64,000 nt of DNA from Cellulophaga sp. F20128 (GTDB lineage Bacteria > Bacteroidota > Bacteroidia > Flavobacteriales > Flavobacteriaceae): contig NZ_JALKBA010000001.1 of the NCBI RefSeq assembly GCF_023015805.1, forward strand, positions 186,001-250,000, read 5' to 3'. The notes under the pieces are model-generated. The model was not told the DNA's origin. It saw nothing but the letters and a program-made list of their open reading frames with translations, and made no database searches. Of this stretch, positions 8,817 to 17,600 are shown piece after piece. Position numbers and translations under genes: made by a program. Numbering within the stretch: the first letter of the stretch is position 1; every line of letters begins with the position of its first letter.

Positions 8817-9602
8817 TTATTTTGGAAGTCTAAAGCTGACCCCTGCGCTTATTAAAATATCTTGTCCGTCTGTGATGCTAGTTCCTACACTAGCATCTAA
8901 TTGGATATTAGCGTTAAGTAAGTATGTTACTCCTGTATCCCATAGATGATTGGCAATTGAGTTTTCTGGAAGATCACCATACAACTCTACAAAACCACCT
9001 AATTTGGATGTAAAGGAATAGCCATAAGCCACGGTATAAACATAAGCCGCTTCTGGAGAACCTTCTCCCCATTGCATACCTACATTATAAGACAAACTAG
9101 ATTGCTCACTTAAAGTATGCGTTGCTGCAAACCTAAAATCTACTCCGGTAGTTTCCGGTTTAATCATAGTACTAGCTGTAAATGGCAAATGTAAATGACC
9201 TATAAATGCCATTTCTGGAAGTCCATTTTTTTCTTCTGAAATGGCAATTTTAACTCCCAGCAACAAGGGTGAAATCATTTTATCTAGCACACCAATGGTA
9301 CTGTTGTTTAAGGCAACCGAAGTACCCCCCATATCCATTCCTAAACGCAATTCTAAATTATGGAGCAACCCATAACGCACCAAAGTTGTATGATAAGCCC
9401 ACTGTTCCTTTTGTATAAAAGTCTTCTTATAGGTTTCATAAAATGCCCCGGTTTCTATTTGAATACTCCCTTTGGGTACTACTCTTGATGATTCTGTAGC
9501 ATCGGGCCTATCTGTAACCATTTCCTCAGCTGTTTTCTTTTCTTGAGCTACAGATAAACCCATTGTAAACAAAAACAAGAAACTTAACTTTTTTAGCCTC
9601 AT
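8817..9602 (-). CDS. Outer-membrane beta-barrel transporter of the metal-uptake operon
   Basis: A 261-residue exported protein with a signal peptide ending near SVAQ. The rest is a series of amphipathic beta strands ending in a C-terminal aromatic/hydrophobic strand (SAGVSFRLPK), as in outer-membrane barrels. It resembles the 'transporter' family related to the MetA-pathway phenol-degradation proteins (PF13557). It lies between the DtxR repressor gene (4 bases after it) and the solute-binding protein gene (7 bases before it). That position suggests it lets the metal cross the outer membrane. The substrate role is inferred from position only. Confidence 0.7.
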   Translation of the reverse strand: MRLKKLSFLFLFTMGLSVAQEKKTAEEMVTDRPDATESSRVVPKGSIQIETGAFYETYKKTFIQKEQWAYHTTLVRYGLLHNLELRLGMDMGGTSVALNNSTIGVLDKMISPLLLGVKIAISEEKNGLPEMAFIGHLHLPFTASTMIKPETTGVDFRFAATHTLSEQSSLSYNVGMQWGEGSPEAAYVYTVAYGYSFTSKLGGFVELYGDLPENSIANHLWDTGVTYLLNANIQLDASVGTSITDGQDILISAGVSFRLPK

Positions 9603-9606
9603 TTTT

Positions 9607-10263
9607 TTATATTAATTTTAAATATAAATTTGACGCGATCTTTTGAGAGATATGAACCGCTCTTTCTCCTACTTTTAGGTGCATAGAACTATCAAACTTT
9701 TCCCTATCCACAATTGTAATTTTATCACCCAAGGCAATTTTATTCTTATCAAGAAATTTTAAAAATTGACTAGAGGAATCCTTTACACCCACACAAACCC
9801 CTTCTGTTCTAATTGGCAACTCACAAAGCAGTATTTTTTTACGTTCTTTAAATTTCCCTTCTTTATTAGGAATTGGGTCACCATGTGGATCAAATGACGG
9901 AAAGCCCAGATGCTCATCCAACTTATCGATAAGTTTTTCACTCTGAATATGTTCTAACTGTTCAGCAATATCATGTACCTCATCCCAAGAAAAGTCTAGC
10001 TTGTCTACTAAAAATACCTCCCACAAACGGTGTTTTCTAATAATAGATAGCGCTGTTTTTTGTCCCATTTTCGTCAATGAAACCCCTTGATACTTTTTAT
10101 AGTTTACCAGTTTTTTATCAGACAATTTCTTAATCATGTCTGTTACTGAAGATGCCTTAGTATCCATCTTCTCAGCTATTAAATTTGTGCTTACTGCCTT
10201 CCCCGTCTGCACACTTAAAGCGTAAATAGCCTTTATATAATTTTCTTCCGTTTGAGAAAACAT
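9607..10263 (-). CDS. DtxR/MntR-family metal-dependent transcriptional repressor
   Basis: Iron- or manganese-responsive repressor of 218 residues. The start MFSQTEENYIKAIYALS fits the family; the longer frame to 10281 starts at TTG and is less likely. Residues 1-70 are the winged helix (helix-turn-helix around AEKMDTKASSVTDMIKKL). Next is the dimerisation and metal-binding helix region (HDIAEQLEHIQSEKL), with the E-x-x-E/H type ligands expected. The C-terminal 75 residues form an FeoA/SH3-like domain. It is the first gene of the metal-uptake operon and probably represses it, including itself, when metal is plentiful (see 10296-10311). Confidence 0.9.
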   Translation of the reverse strand: MFSQTEENYIKAIYALSVQTGKAVSTNLIAEKMDTKASSVTDMIKKLSDKKLVNYKKYQGVSLTKMGQKTALSIIRKHRLWEVFLVDKLDFSWDEVHDIAEQLEHIQSEKLIDKLDEHLGFPSFDPHGDPIPNKEGKFKERKKILLCELPIRTEGVCVGVKDSSSQFLKFLDKNKIALGDKITIVDREKFDSSMHLKVGERAVHISQKIASNLYLKLI

Positions 10264-10278
10264 ACCTTCTTTTTTTGA

Positions 10279-10286
10279 CAAATGTA
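10279..10286 (-). promoter_or_regulatory. -7 element of the metal-uptake operon promoter
   Basis: Reads TACATTTG on the minus strand, a full match to TAnnTTTG, 15 bases before the repressor ATG. No clear TTG -33 element is seen; the palindrome at 10296-10311 occupies the spacer. Confidence 0.5.
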
Positions 10287-10295
10287 TGAATTATT

Positions 10296-10311
10296 TTTAG
10301 ACTAATCTAAA
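10296..10311. promoter_or_regulatory. DtxR-type palindromic operator candidate
   Basis: TTTAGACTAATCTAAA is a palindrome with arms TTTAGA and TCTAAA around CTAA. It resembles the DtxR/IdeR/MntR core pattern TTAGnnTAnnCTAA. It lies 9 bases upstream of the -7 element of the repressor-first operon, an ideal place for repression. The assignment is from pattern and position. Confidence 0.6.
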
Positions 10312-10324
10312 TTTTAAATTTTAA

Positions 10325-10364
10325 TAACAAAAAACTCCTGCACTAGAAGAACTGCAGGAGTTTT
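10325..10364 (-). terminator. Rho-independent terminator of the polyprenyl synthetase gene
   Basis: Perfect 12-base stem (10331-10342 with 10353-10364) and a 10-base loop. It is followed on the minus strand by a T-rich run, just after the stop of the polyprenyl synthetase gene and before the metal-operon promoter. It insulates the two units. Confidence 0.85.
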
Positions 10365-10384
10365 ACAAGGTATAAACTTGTACT

Positions 10385-11359
10385 TTAAACCTTTCTATTC
10401 ATAAGGCCTATTCCAAATTGTTGTAACTGCTCTTTTTTATTGGCAGGTATGCTTAGTGTATCTAATATCTTAAATGCTCTATTTGTATACTCCTCAATAG
10501 CCTCCTTGGTTAGTACATCTGCTTTTGTATCTTGGTAAATCCCTTTTACAGATGCTATTTTATCCTTAGTATTATTAGGTTGTATGGAGAACAATTGCTC
10601 CAAGGAATCTCTTTCTTCTTTATTGGCCAATTCATACGCCTTTAAAAACAAAAATGTTTTTTTATTTTCAATGATATCACCTCCTACTTGTTTTCCAAAT
10701 GTTTTAGGGTCTCCAAAGGCATCTAGGTAATCATCCTGCAACTGAAAAGCAATTCCAAGGTTTCTTCCAAAATCATAGATCAAATTCTGATTCTCATCTG
10801 TTGTCTCTGCTATTATTGCACCCATTTTCATTGCAGCAGCCACTAAAACCGCTGTTTTATATTCTATCATTATAAGGTACTCCGCAATAGAAACATCGTC
10901 CCTAGTTTCAAAGTCAACATCGTATTGCTGCCCCTCACAAACTTGTAATGCTGTTTCACTAAATAATTTTACTAACTTTTTAAACTCCTTATCCTCATAG
11001 GATTCTAACCACCTGTACGCTTCAATGAGCATAGCATCACCAGACAATATCCCTGTATTCACATCCCACTTTTCATGAACTGTTTGTTTGCCTCTTCGCA
11101 AGGGAGCATCATCCATAATGTCGTCATGCACCAAAGAAAAATTATGAAAAACCTCAACGGTCATAGCAGCATCCAATGCCTTTTTATAGTCTACTCCAAA
11201 AATATCTGCAGCCATCAAGGTTAAGATAGGGCGTAACCGCTTTCCTCCTAATTGCAGAATATATGCAATGGGCTTGTATAGATTTTCTGGCTTTTTCTCT
11301 TGAATGGTTTTATTTAAATGAGCAATAAATAAAGCCCGGTACTGATCAATGGTATGCAT
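10385..11359 (-). CDS. Polyprenyl (isoprenoid) diphosphate synthase
   Basis: Trans-isoprenyl diphosphate synthase of 324 residues from the ATG at 11359 (MHTIDQYRALF). The longer frame begins at TTG 11374 and adds only a basic stretch. The first aspartate-rich motif is in LVHDDIMDDAPLRRG and the second is DDYLD, with GGKRLRP before the first. These bind the Mg2+-diphosphate of the allylic and isopentenyl substrates. It extends C5 units to farnesyl/geranylgeranyl or longer chains, for example for quinone or cell-wall lipid carriers; chain length cannot be read reliably. It is a single gene with its own promoter and terminator. Confidence 0.9.
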   Translation of the reverse strand: MHTIDQYRALFIAHLNKTIQEKKPENLYKPIAYILQLGGKRLRPILTLMAADIFGVDYKKALDAAMTVEVFHNFSLVHDDIMDDAPLRRGKQTVHEKWDVNTGILSGDAMLIEAYRWLESYEDKEFKKLVKLFSETALQVCEGQQYDVDFETRDDVSIAEYLIMIEYKTAVLVAAAMKMGAIIAETTDENQNLIYDFGRNLGIAFQLQDDYLDAFGDPKTFGKQVGGDIIENKKTFLFLKAYELANKEERDSLEQLFSIQPNNTKDKIASVKGIYQDTKADVLTKEAIEEYTNRAFKILDTLSIPANKKEQLQQFGIGLMNRKV

Positions 11360-11371
11360 TCCTTTTTTTTT

Positions 11372-11405
11372 CAAAAATACAAGAAATAGCGATGAAGACT
11401 TTCAA
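11372..11405 (-). promoter_or_regulatory. Promoter of the polyprenyl synthetase gene
   Basis: On the minus strand TATTTTTG (11372-11379) matches TAnnTTTG. A TTG (11403-11405) lies 23 bases upstream, slightly further than the usual 19-21. The element overlaps the alternative TTG start at 11374, which argues for the ATG at 11359. Confidence 0.45.
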
Positions 11406-11450
11406 TTTTTTAAATACATTTAAAACGAAGGTGAAATAAACTTAAACTTT

Positions 11451-11478
11451 GGAAACTATTTTTGTTTTTTAAGTTTCC
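11451..11478. promoter_or_regulatory. Inverted repeat, possible TetR-regulator operator
   Basis: GGAAACT (11451-11457) and AGTTTCC (11472-11478) form perfect 7-base arms 14 bases apart. They flank the TTG -33 element of the efflux operon promoter. A 28-base span with long spacer is unusual for TetR but is seen in QacR operators. Site assignment is by position only. Confidence 0.35.
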
Positions 11479-11492
11479 GTGCATTACATTTG
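11462..11492 (+). promoter_or_regulatory. Promoter of the TetR/RND efflux operon
   Basis: TTG (11462-11464), then 20 bases, then TACATTTG (11485-11492) match the Bacteroidota consensus in full. The ATG of the TetR gene is only 10 bases past the -7 element, so the transcript would have almost no leader. Confidence 0.65.
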
Positions 11493-11501
11493 CACCCGCA
11501 T

Positions 11502-12107
11502 ATGAAAGAAAAAATTTTAGAAAAAGCCACAAATCTATTCTTAACCCTTGGGTTTAAGAGTATTACTATGGATGATCTTGCTCACGAACTGGGTATTTCA
11601 AAAAAAACGATTTATACCCATTTTGAAAACAAGACAAAGCTTGTTGAAGAATGTACCCAATTTCTTTTTCAATCTATCGCTTGTGGTATAGATTCTATTC
11701 GCGAATCCCAGAAAAACCCAATTGAAGAATTATACGAGATTAAGAAATTTGTAATGATCCATTTAAAGGACGAAAAATCCTCACCCCAATACCAATTGCA
11801 AAAGTATTATCCCAAAATATTCAAATCCATTCGACAAAAACAATTTGCGGTAATGCAGAGTTGTGTTATAGAAAATCTAGAAAGGGGATTAAAACAAGAC
11901 ATCTACAGAAAAAATATCAATGTGGATTTTGTTAGCCGTATTTATTTTTCTGGTATGACCTCGATCAAGGATGATGATCTGTTCCCTATAGCTAAATTTC
12001 CACGGGCCTTACTTATGGATGACTATTTAGAATATCATCTCCGAGGCATTATTACGCCTAAGGGAAGAAAAATATTAAATGAAATTATAAACTCAAATCA
12101 ATCATAA
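11502..12107 (+). CDS. TetR/AcrR-family regulator of the efflux operon
   Basis: A 201-residue repressor-type protein from the ATG at 11502; the 205-residue frame starts at a TTG that overlaps the -7 element. Residues 1-50 carry the TetR helix-turn-helix (MDDLAHELGISKKTIYTHF). The remainder is an all-helical ligand-binding and dimerisation domain. Its stop codon directly abuts the ATG of the TolC-like gene, so it is the first gene of an operon with the tripartite efflux pump. It probably controls that pump, relieved by a pump substrate; the ligand is unknown. Confidence 0.85.
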   Translation: MKEKILEKATNLFLTLGFKSITMDDLAHELGISKKTIYTHFENKTKLVEECTQFLFQSIACGIDSIRESQKNPIEELYEIKKFVMIHLKDEKSSPQYQLQKYYPKIFKSIRQKQFAVMQSCVIENLERGLKQDIYRKNINVDFVSRIYFSGMTSIKDDDLFPIAKFPRALLMDDYLEYHLRGIITPKGRKILNEIINSNQS

Positions 12108-13445
12108 ATGAAACAAAGTCTATTTTTAGTACTTGCGTTTTTCGCTATTAAAACAGGATTTTCTCAAGAAGTACCTTCCAGTTTTACATTGGAAGAAGCA
12201 ATTAATTATGCATTAGAACACAACTACAATGCGATCAATGCTGATCGGGATATTGAAGATGCACGCCATCAAAAATGGCAAACTATCGCTAGTGGATTGC
12301 CTCAAATTGATGGAAATATTAGTTATCAAAATCAATTAAAGCAACCAGTATCACTTATCCCAGGAGAATTGGCTGGTGGCGATCCAGGAACCTTTATCCC
12401 TGTTGTTTTTGGCCAAGCCCAAACAGCAACCGCTACAGCTACCTTAAGACAACAAATATTTGATGGTTCTTATATTGTAGGCGTTCAGGCAACCAAAACC
12501 TTTATAGACTACAGCGCAAACAATAAAGAAAAAACAGCCCTAGACGTGAGAAAGTCGGTGGTTGAAGCCTATGGTAACGTTTTATTAGCCGAAGAGAGCA
12601 CTTTAATCCTAGAAAAAAACAAGGCTACCTTAGAAAAAAATCTTTATGAAACTAACAAGATTTTTGAAAATGGACTAACCGAAGAGGAAAATGTTGAACA
12701 ATTACAAATTACGTTGTCTTCTGTAGACAGTCAACTTAAAAACGCCATCCGTTTAAAGAAGATAACCCTACAAATGTTAAACTTAGTAATGGGATTAGAG
12801 ACAAGCCATCCAACAAAATTAACTGAAAATTTAGACTTGTTAACGGAGCAAAAAATAGATGTAAATATATTGGAAACCAATCTAAATTTAGAAAGCAATG
12901 TAGATTACAAAATAATATTAAACCTAAATGAACAGCGCGCACTAGAACTTAAATTGGAAAAAAGCAGGGCCTTACCTACTTTAAATGCTTTTATTAATTA
13001 TGGTTCATCGGCGTTTAGCGATGAGTTTAATTTTTTTAAAAAGGAGACGCAATGGTATGATTCTTCTGTTTTAGGTTTTGACCTAAACATCCCTATTTTT
13101 AGTTCTCTTAAAAGAAGTGCAACTACTCAGCGAGCTAAAATTGCCTTAGAAAAAGCGAAGACCCAAAAAATTGAAGCTGAAGAATCTTTAAACTTACAAT
13201 GGGAAAATGCCAAAAGCGAATACACTTTGGCAATAGATCAGTATCAAACGGCGAAAGAAAACCTTGGATTGGCTGAGCGTATTGAGAAAAAAAACCAAAT
13301 AAAATATTTTGAAGGCATCGCTAGTAGTTTTGATTTAAGACAAGCCCAAACGCAATTATACAGCACCCAACAAGAGTATTTACAATCTATGATAGACGTT
13401 ATAAACAAGAAAACAGCGCTTGAAATCATTTTAAACAACGAATAA
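12108..13445 (+). CDS. TolC-family outer-membrane efflux protein
   Basis: Outer-membrane channel of a tripartite efflux pump, 445 residues. It has a signal peptide ending near TGFSQ. The rest has the two-fold TolC pattern: long helical hairpins separated by beta strands. The opening SFTLEEAINYALEHNYNAI is the usual first helix, and the second repeat has NLQWENAKSEYTLAIDQYQT. The start directly follows the TetR stop codon. It works with the adaptor and RND permease encoded downstream to carry substrates through the envelope. Confidence 0.9.
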   Translation: MKQSLFLVLAFFAIKTGFSQEVPSSFTLEEAINYALEHNYNAINADRDIEDARHQKWQTIASGLPQIDGNISYQNQLKQPVSLIPGELAGGDPGTFIPVVFGQAQTATATATLRQQIFDGSYIVGVQATKTFIDYSANNKEKTALDVRKSVVEAYGNVLLAEESTLILEKNKATLEKNLYETNKIFENGLTEEENVEQLQITLSSVDSQLKNAIRLKKITLQMLNLVMGLETSHPTKLTENLDLLTEQKIDVNILETNLNLESNVDYKIILNLNEQRALELKLEKSRALPTLNAFINYGSSAFSDEFNFFKKETQWYDSSVLGFDLNIPIFSSLKRSATTQRAKIALEKAKTQKIEAEESLNLQWENAKSEYTLAIDQYQTAKENLGLAERIEKKNQIKYFEGIASSFDLRQAQTQLYSTQQEYLQSMIDVINKKTALEIILNNE

Positions 13446-13478
13446 GTCAACTACAAACAAATCACCAATACAATACAT

Positions 13479-14645
13479 ATGAAAAAGATATTCTATTTAC
13501 TAATCATTACAACTGTTATTACTTCTTGTGGCGGAAACGACAAAACAGTAGAGAGCCTTATTTCTGAAGGAAACTTAGAGGCCATTCGGGCAAAAAAAAC
13601 AGAGATATCTCATACACACAAAACGTTAGAAGGTCAGATGGCGCTTTTAGATTCTGTGATTGCCGAATTAGATGGAAACCAAAATTTCCCATTGGTTAGC
13701 ACTATTGAAACAAAAGCTGAAAAATTTAATCACTTTTTAGAATTACAAGGCAACGTAAAGACGAAACAAAATGTGCTAATATATCCTGAAATGGCAGGAA
13801 CGCTACAAAGAGTATATGTTCAAAAAGGGCAAAAAGTAAGCAAAGGGCAACTATTAGCTTCTATTGATGACGGTGGAATGAGCAGTCAACTCGCTCAATT
13901 AAAAACACAGGCAGAATTATCAAAAACTACTTTTGAGCGACAAAAAAGACTTTGGGAGCAAAAAATAGGCTCCGAAATTCAATTTCTTCAAGCCAAAACA
14001 AACTACCAAGCTCAAGTTAGTGCTATAAAACAAGCAGAGAGTCAACTTGGAAAAGCCACAATTAGAGCTCCATTTTCTGGGATCATTGATGATATAATAA
14101 AAGATCAAGGAACGGTAGTAGCTCCAGGACCAGGATCGGAGGTATTCAGAATTGTTAATCTTTCTGATATGTATATTGACGTTGAGGTGCCTGAAGCGTA
14201 TTTAAATTCAGTAAATAACGGCAAACAAGTATTGGTGTTTTTTCCCATCTTAAACGATAGTATTGTAACCGAAATTCGTCAAACTGGAAATTTTATCAAT
14301 CCTAGCAACCGTTCGTTTACTGTAGAAATTCCGGTTCCTAATAAAAACGGTGCTATAAAGCCTAACCTTACGGCCAAGGTGCAAATAAATGACTACAGCA
14401 GTGATGCGGCTATACTGATACCACAAAGTGTAATTTCTGAAAACGCAGATGGAGAGCAGTATACCTATGTTGCAGAAAATGTAAATTCTGAGAATGAGGC
14501 TACAGCAATGAAAAAAATTATTACAACTGGTAAAACTCAAGGGGCTTTGGTAGAAGTTTTATTTGGACTGGAACCCGGAAAGCACATCATTAAAGAAGGC
14601 GCTAGAACGGTAAAAGATGGCCAAAAAATAAAAATTTTAAACTAA
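13479..14645 (+). CDS. Efflux RND transporter periplasmic adaptor subunit
   Basis: Membrane-fusion protein of 388 residues and a lipoprotein (TVITSCGG, Cys at about 17). Residues 20-60 are a coiled-coil helix, and a biotinyl-lipoyl-like domain follows (YPEMAGTLQRVYVQKGQKVS). Then come the alpha-hairpin and the second lipoyl half (ATIRAPFSGIIDDIIKDQGT), and a beta-barrel with a membrane-proximal domain. It links the RND permease to the TolC-like channel. It lies 33 bases after the TolC gene and 7 bases before the RND gene. Confidence 0.9.
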   Translation: MKKIFYLLIITTVITSCGGNDKTVESLISEGNLEAIRAKKTEISHTHKTLEGQMALLDSVIAELDGNQNFPLVSTIETKAEKFNHFLELQGNVKTKQNVLIYPEMAGTLQRVYVQKGQKVSKGQLLASIDDGGMSSQLAQLKTQAELSKTTFERQKRLWEQKIGSEIQFLQAKTNYQAQVSAIKQAESQLGKATIRAPFSGIIDDIIKDQGTVVAPGPGSEVFRIVNLSDMYIDVEVPEAYLNSVNNGKQVLVFFPILNDSIVTEIRQTGNFINPSNRSFTVEIPVPNKNGAIKPNLTAKVQINDYSSDAAILIPQSVISENADGEQYTYVAENVNSENEATAMKKIITTGKTQGALVEVLFGLEPGKHIIKEGARTVKDGQKIKILN

Positions 14646-14652
14646 GAATTCC

Positions 14653-17600
14653 ATGAGCAAATTAGAAAAAAACGCAAATAAGGAATTTAAAATCTCGTCT
14701 TGGGCTATTGATAATCCCTCGGTGATCTACGTCATAATTGGCATATTTTTATGGATAGGTCTTTCTGCATATTTTGCAATGCCAAGAGAAGATTTTCCAG
14801 AAATTATTGAAACAAAAATATACATTAGCACTCCATATCCAGGCAACACGGCAGAAGACATAGAGCGTTTAATAACAGATCCTCTAGAGGATAAAATAAA
14901 GAACGTTAGCAATGTAGTTGAATATACCTCTACCTCTCAAGAAGATTATTCCATGATCATGGTAGAGTTTGATGAGGGCATTTCGGTTGAAGCAGCGAAG
15001 CAAAAAATTAAAGATGAAGTAGACGCGGAAAAGGCGGGTGAAGATTGGCCTACATTCAACGGAGCAAAGGTAGAACCTAATGTTTTTGATTTGAATCTCT
15101 CTGAAGAATTTCCGATAATGAACATTAACTTTACTGGGGATTATCCAGTTGATAAGTTAAAGGAGTTCGCAGAATATTTACAAGATGAAATAGAAGACCT
15201 TCAAGAAATTAAGAAGGTTGATATTCGTGGTGCTCAAGATAAAGAGGTAGAAATCGCTGTTGATGTCTATAAAATGATGGCTGCCAAAGTCAGTTTTGAT
15301 GACGTTATTGGCGCCATTTCTCGTGGAAATGTTACCATGTCTGCCGGAAATTTAAAAACCCAAGAACAGCGAAGAACTATCCGTATTCTGGGGGAGGTTA
15401 AAGATCCCAAAGAACTAAATGATTTTGTTGTAAAGTCTGAAAACGGAGCAACTTATTTACGAGATATTGCCCAGATTAACTATCACGAAAAAGACAAAAC
15501 TACCTTTGCAAGAGAATTTGGTGAAAGTGTGGTAATGCTCGATGTTAAAAAAAGAGCTGGTAGAAATTCAATCTCTGCTGCAGATCAAATAAAAAAAATA
15601 GTTGAAGACAAGCGAGCTAATTATTATCCGCCAGATTTACACATCTCTATTGCGAATGATTCTTCAGCGAGAACGCTAAACCAAGTAGACGATTTGGTAA
15701 ACAACATCATCTTTGGTATTATCCTAGTGGTAACTGTACTCATGTTCTTTTTAGGATTTAGAAACGCACTCTTTGTTGGTTTCGCCATTCCAATGTCCAT
15801 GTTTATGTCGTTTATGATTTTATCATGGCTAGGGTACACCCTAAATACTATGATTTTATTTGGGATGATTATGGGCTTAGGGATGCTAGTAGATAACGGA
15901 ATTGTAGTTGTTGAAAACGTCTATCGATTAATGGATGAAGGGATGTCACGTACCGAAGCTGCAAAAAAAGGAATTGGCGAAATTGCTTTTCCTATTATTG
16001 TATCTACACTAACCACTGTAGCGGCCTTTGTTCCCCTTGGTTTATGGCCTGGAATTTTTGGACAATTTATGATCTATTTCCCCATTACTTTATCCGTAGT
16101 ACTCGGATCTTCATTGGTAGTTGCCATTTTAATGAACTCCATGTTGGTTTCTCAATTTATGGAAACAGGAGAAAAAGAGTTAACCGTAAAACAACTGCTA
16201 CGCATAAGTATAATTCTTGGTGGTTTTGGTTTGTTGATTCTATTTTTTGGCGGAGCAATGCGTGGTCTAGGAACCGTATTATTGGTTACCGCTGTTATGT
16301 TCTGGGTCTACAAATATTTCCTTAAAAAATGGGCACTTCGTTTTCAAAAAAACACCATGGTTCGTTTTGAGAATTGGTACGAAAGAAGATTAAAACACGC
16401 CTTACGAGGATACAATGTTTATTGGTATTTTGGTGTTACTTTCTTTTTACTCATAGCCGTTTTTATGTTATTTGGGCAGTCTATAAGTAGCCAAAGAACT
16501 AAAATTGAGTTCTTTCCAGACAACAAACCCAATGAAATCTATGTCTATATAGAGTATCCAGAAGGGACTTCCATAGAAAAAACAAACAAGATTACGAAGG
16601 TCATCGAAAAAAGAGTTTATGAACTTTTAGACGATGATGCCTACAAATACCAAGGAGAAAACTTTATGGTCACCTCTGCAGTATCACAAGTAGGTGAAGG
16701 CGCTGGAAACCCACAAACAGACAGTGGCTCTGCTGCAGAATTACCACATAAAGGAAAATTAACGATAAACTTTAGTGAATTTAAGTTTAGAAGAGGAATT
16801 AACACCGAAGATATTCGTGGCAAAGTACAAAGCTCATTAAGCGGTATTTACCCAGGGGTTAATATTTCTGTTGAAAAAGAAGCGAATGGCCCACCTGCAG
16901 GCTACCCTATAAATATTGAATTAGAAGGCAAAGACTATGATGAACTTATTGCCGTTGCGGAAAATATCAGGAACTTTATCAATACTAAAAATATTGCTGG
17001 TATTGAAGAAATAAAAATTGACGTCAACAAAAGCAAACCGTCTATGGAAGTTTCTGTAGATCGCGAAAAAGCTGGAGAGCTCGGGGTTTCAGTAGCTCAA
17101 GTTGGCAATCAGTTGCGCAGAGCATTGTTTGGAGAAAAAGCAGGTGTATTTAAGCAAGATGGTGATGATTACGATATTAATATTCGCTTTAATGAAGATT
17201 TACGTTACAATAAAGACGCTTTGTTTAATCAGAATATTATTTTTAGAGATCCTGCTAATGGTCAGATAAAAGAGATTCCTGTTTCGGCAGTTGCCTCTAT
17301 AAAAAACACTTCGGCTTTTAGCGCTATAAAACACAGAGACAACAAAAGAGTTGTTACCGTATATTCTGGACTACAACCTGGCTTTACAGATGCTGCTGCC
17401 ATTGTATCTGAAATTCAAAAAGAAATGGAAGACTACAATGATCTTCCTGCGACTGTAAAAATAGATTATACCGGGCAAATTGAAGAACAAAACAAACAAA
17501 TGGTTTTCTTGGTAGGTGCATTCTTTACTGGTTTAGGATTAATAATGCTGATTTTAATTTTCCAATTTGGGGGTATTTCTAAGCCATTAATAATTATGAT

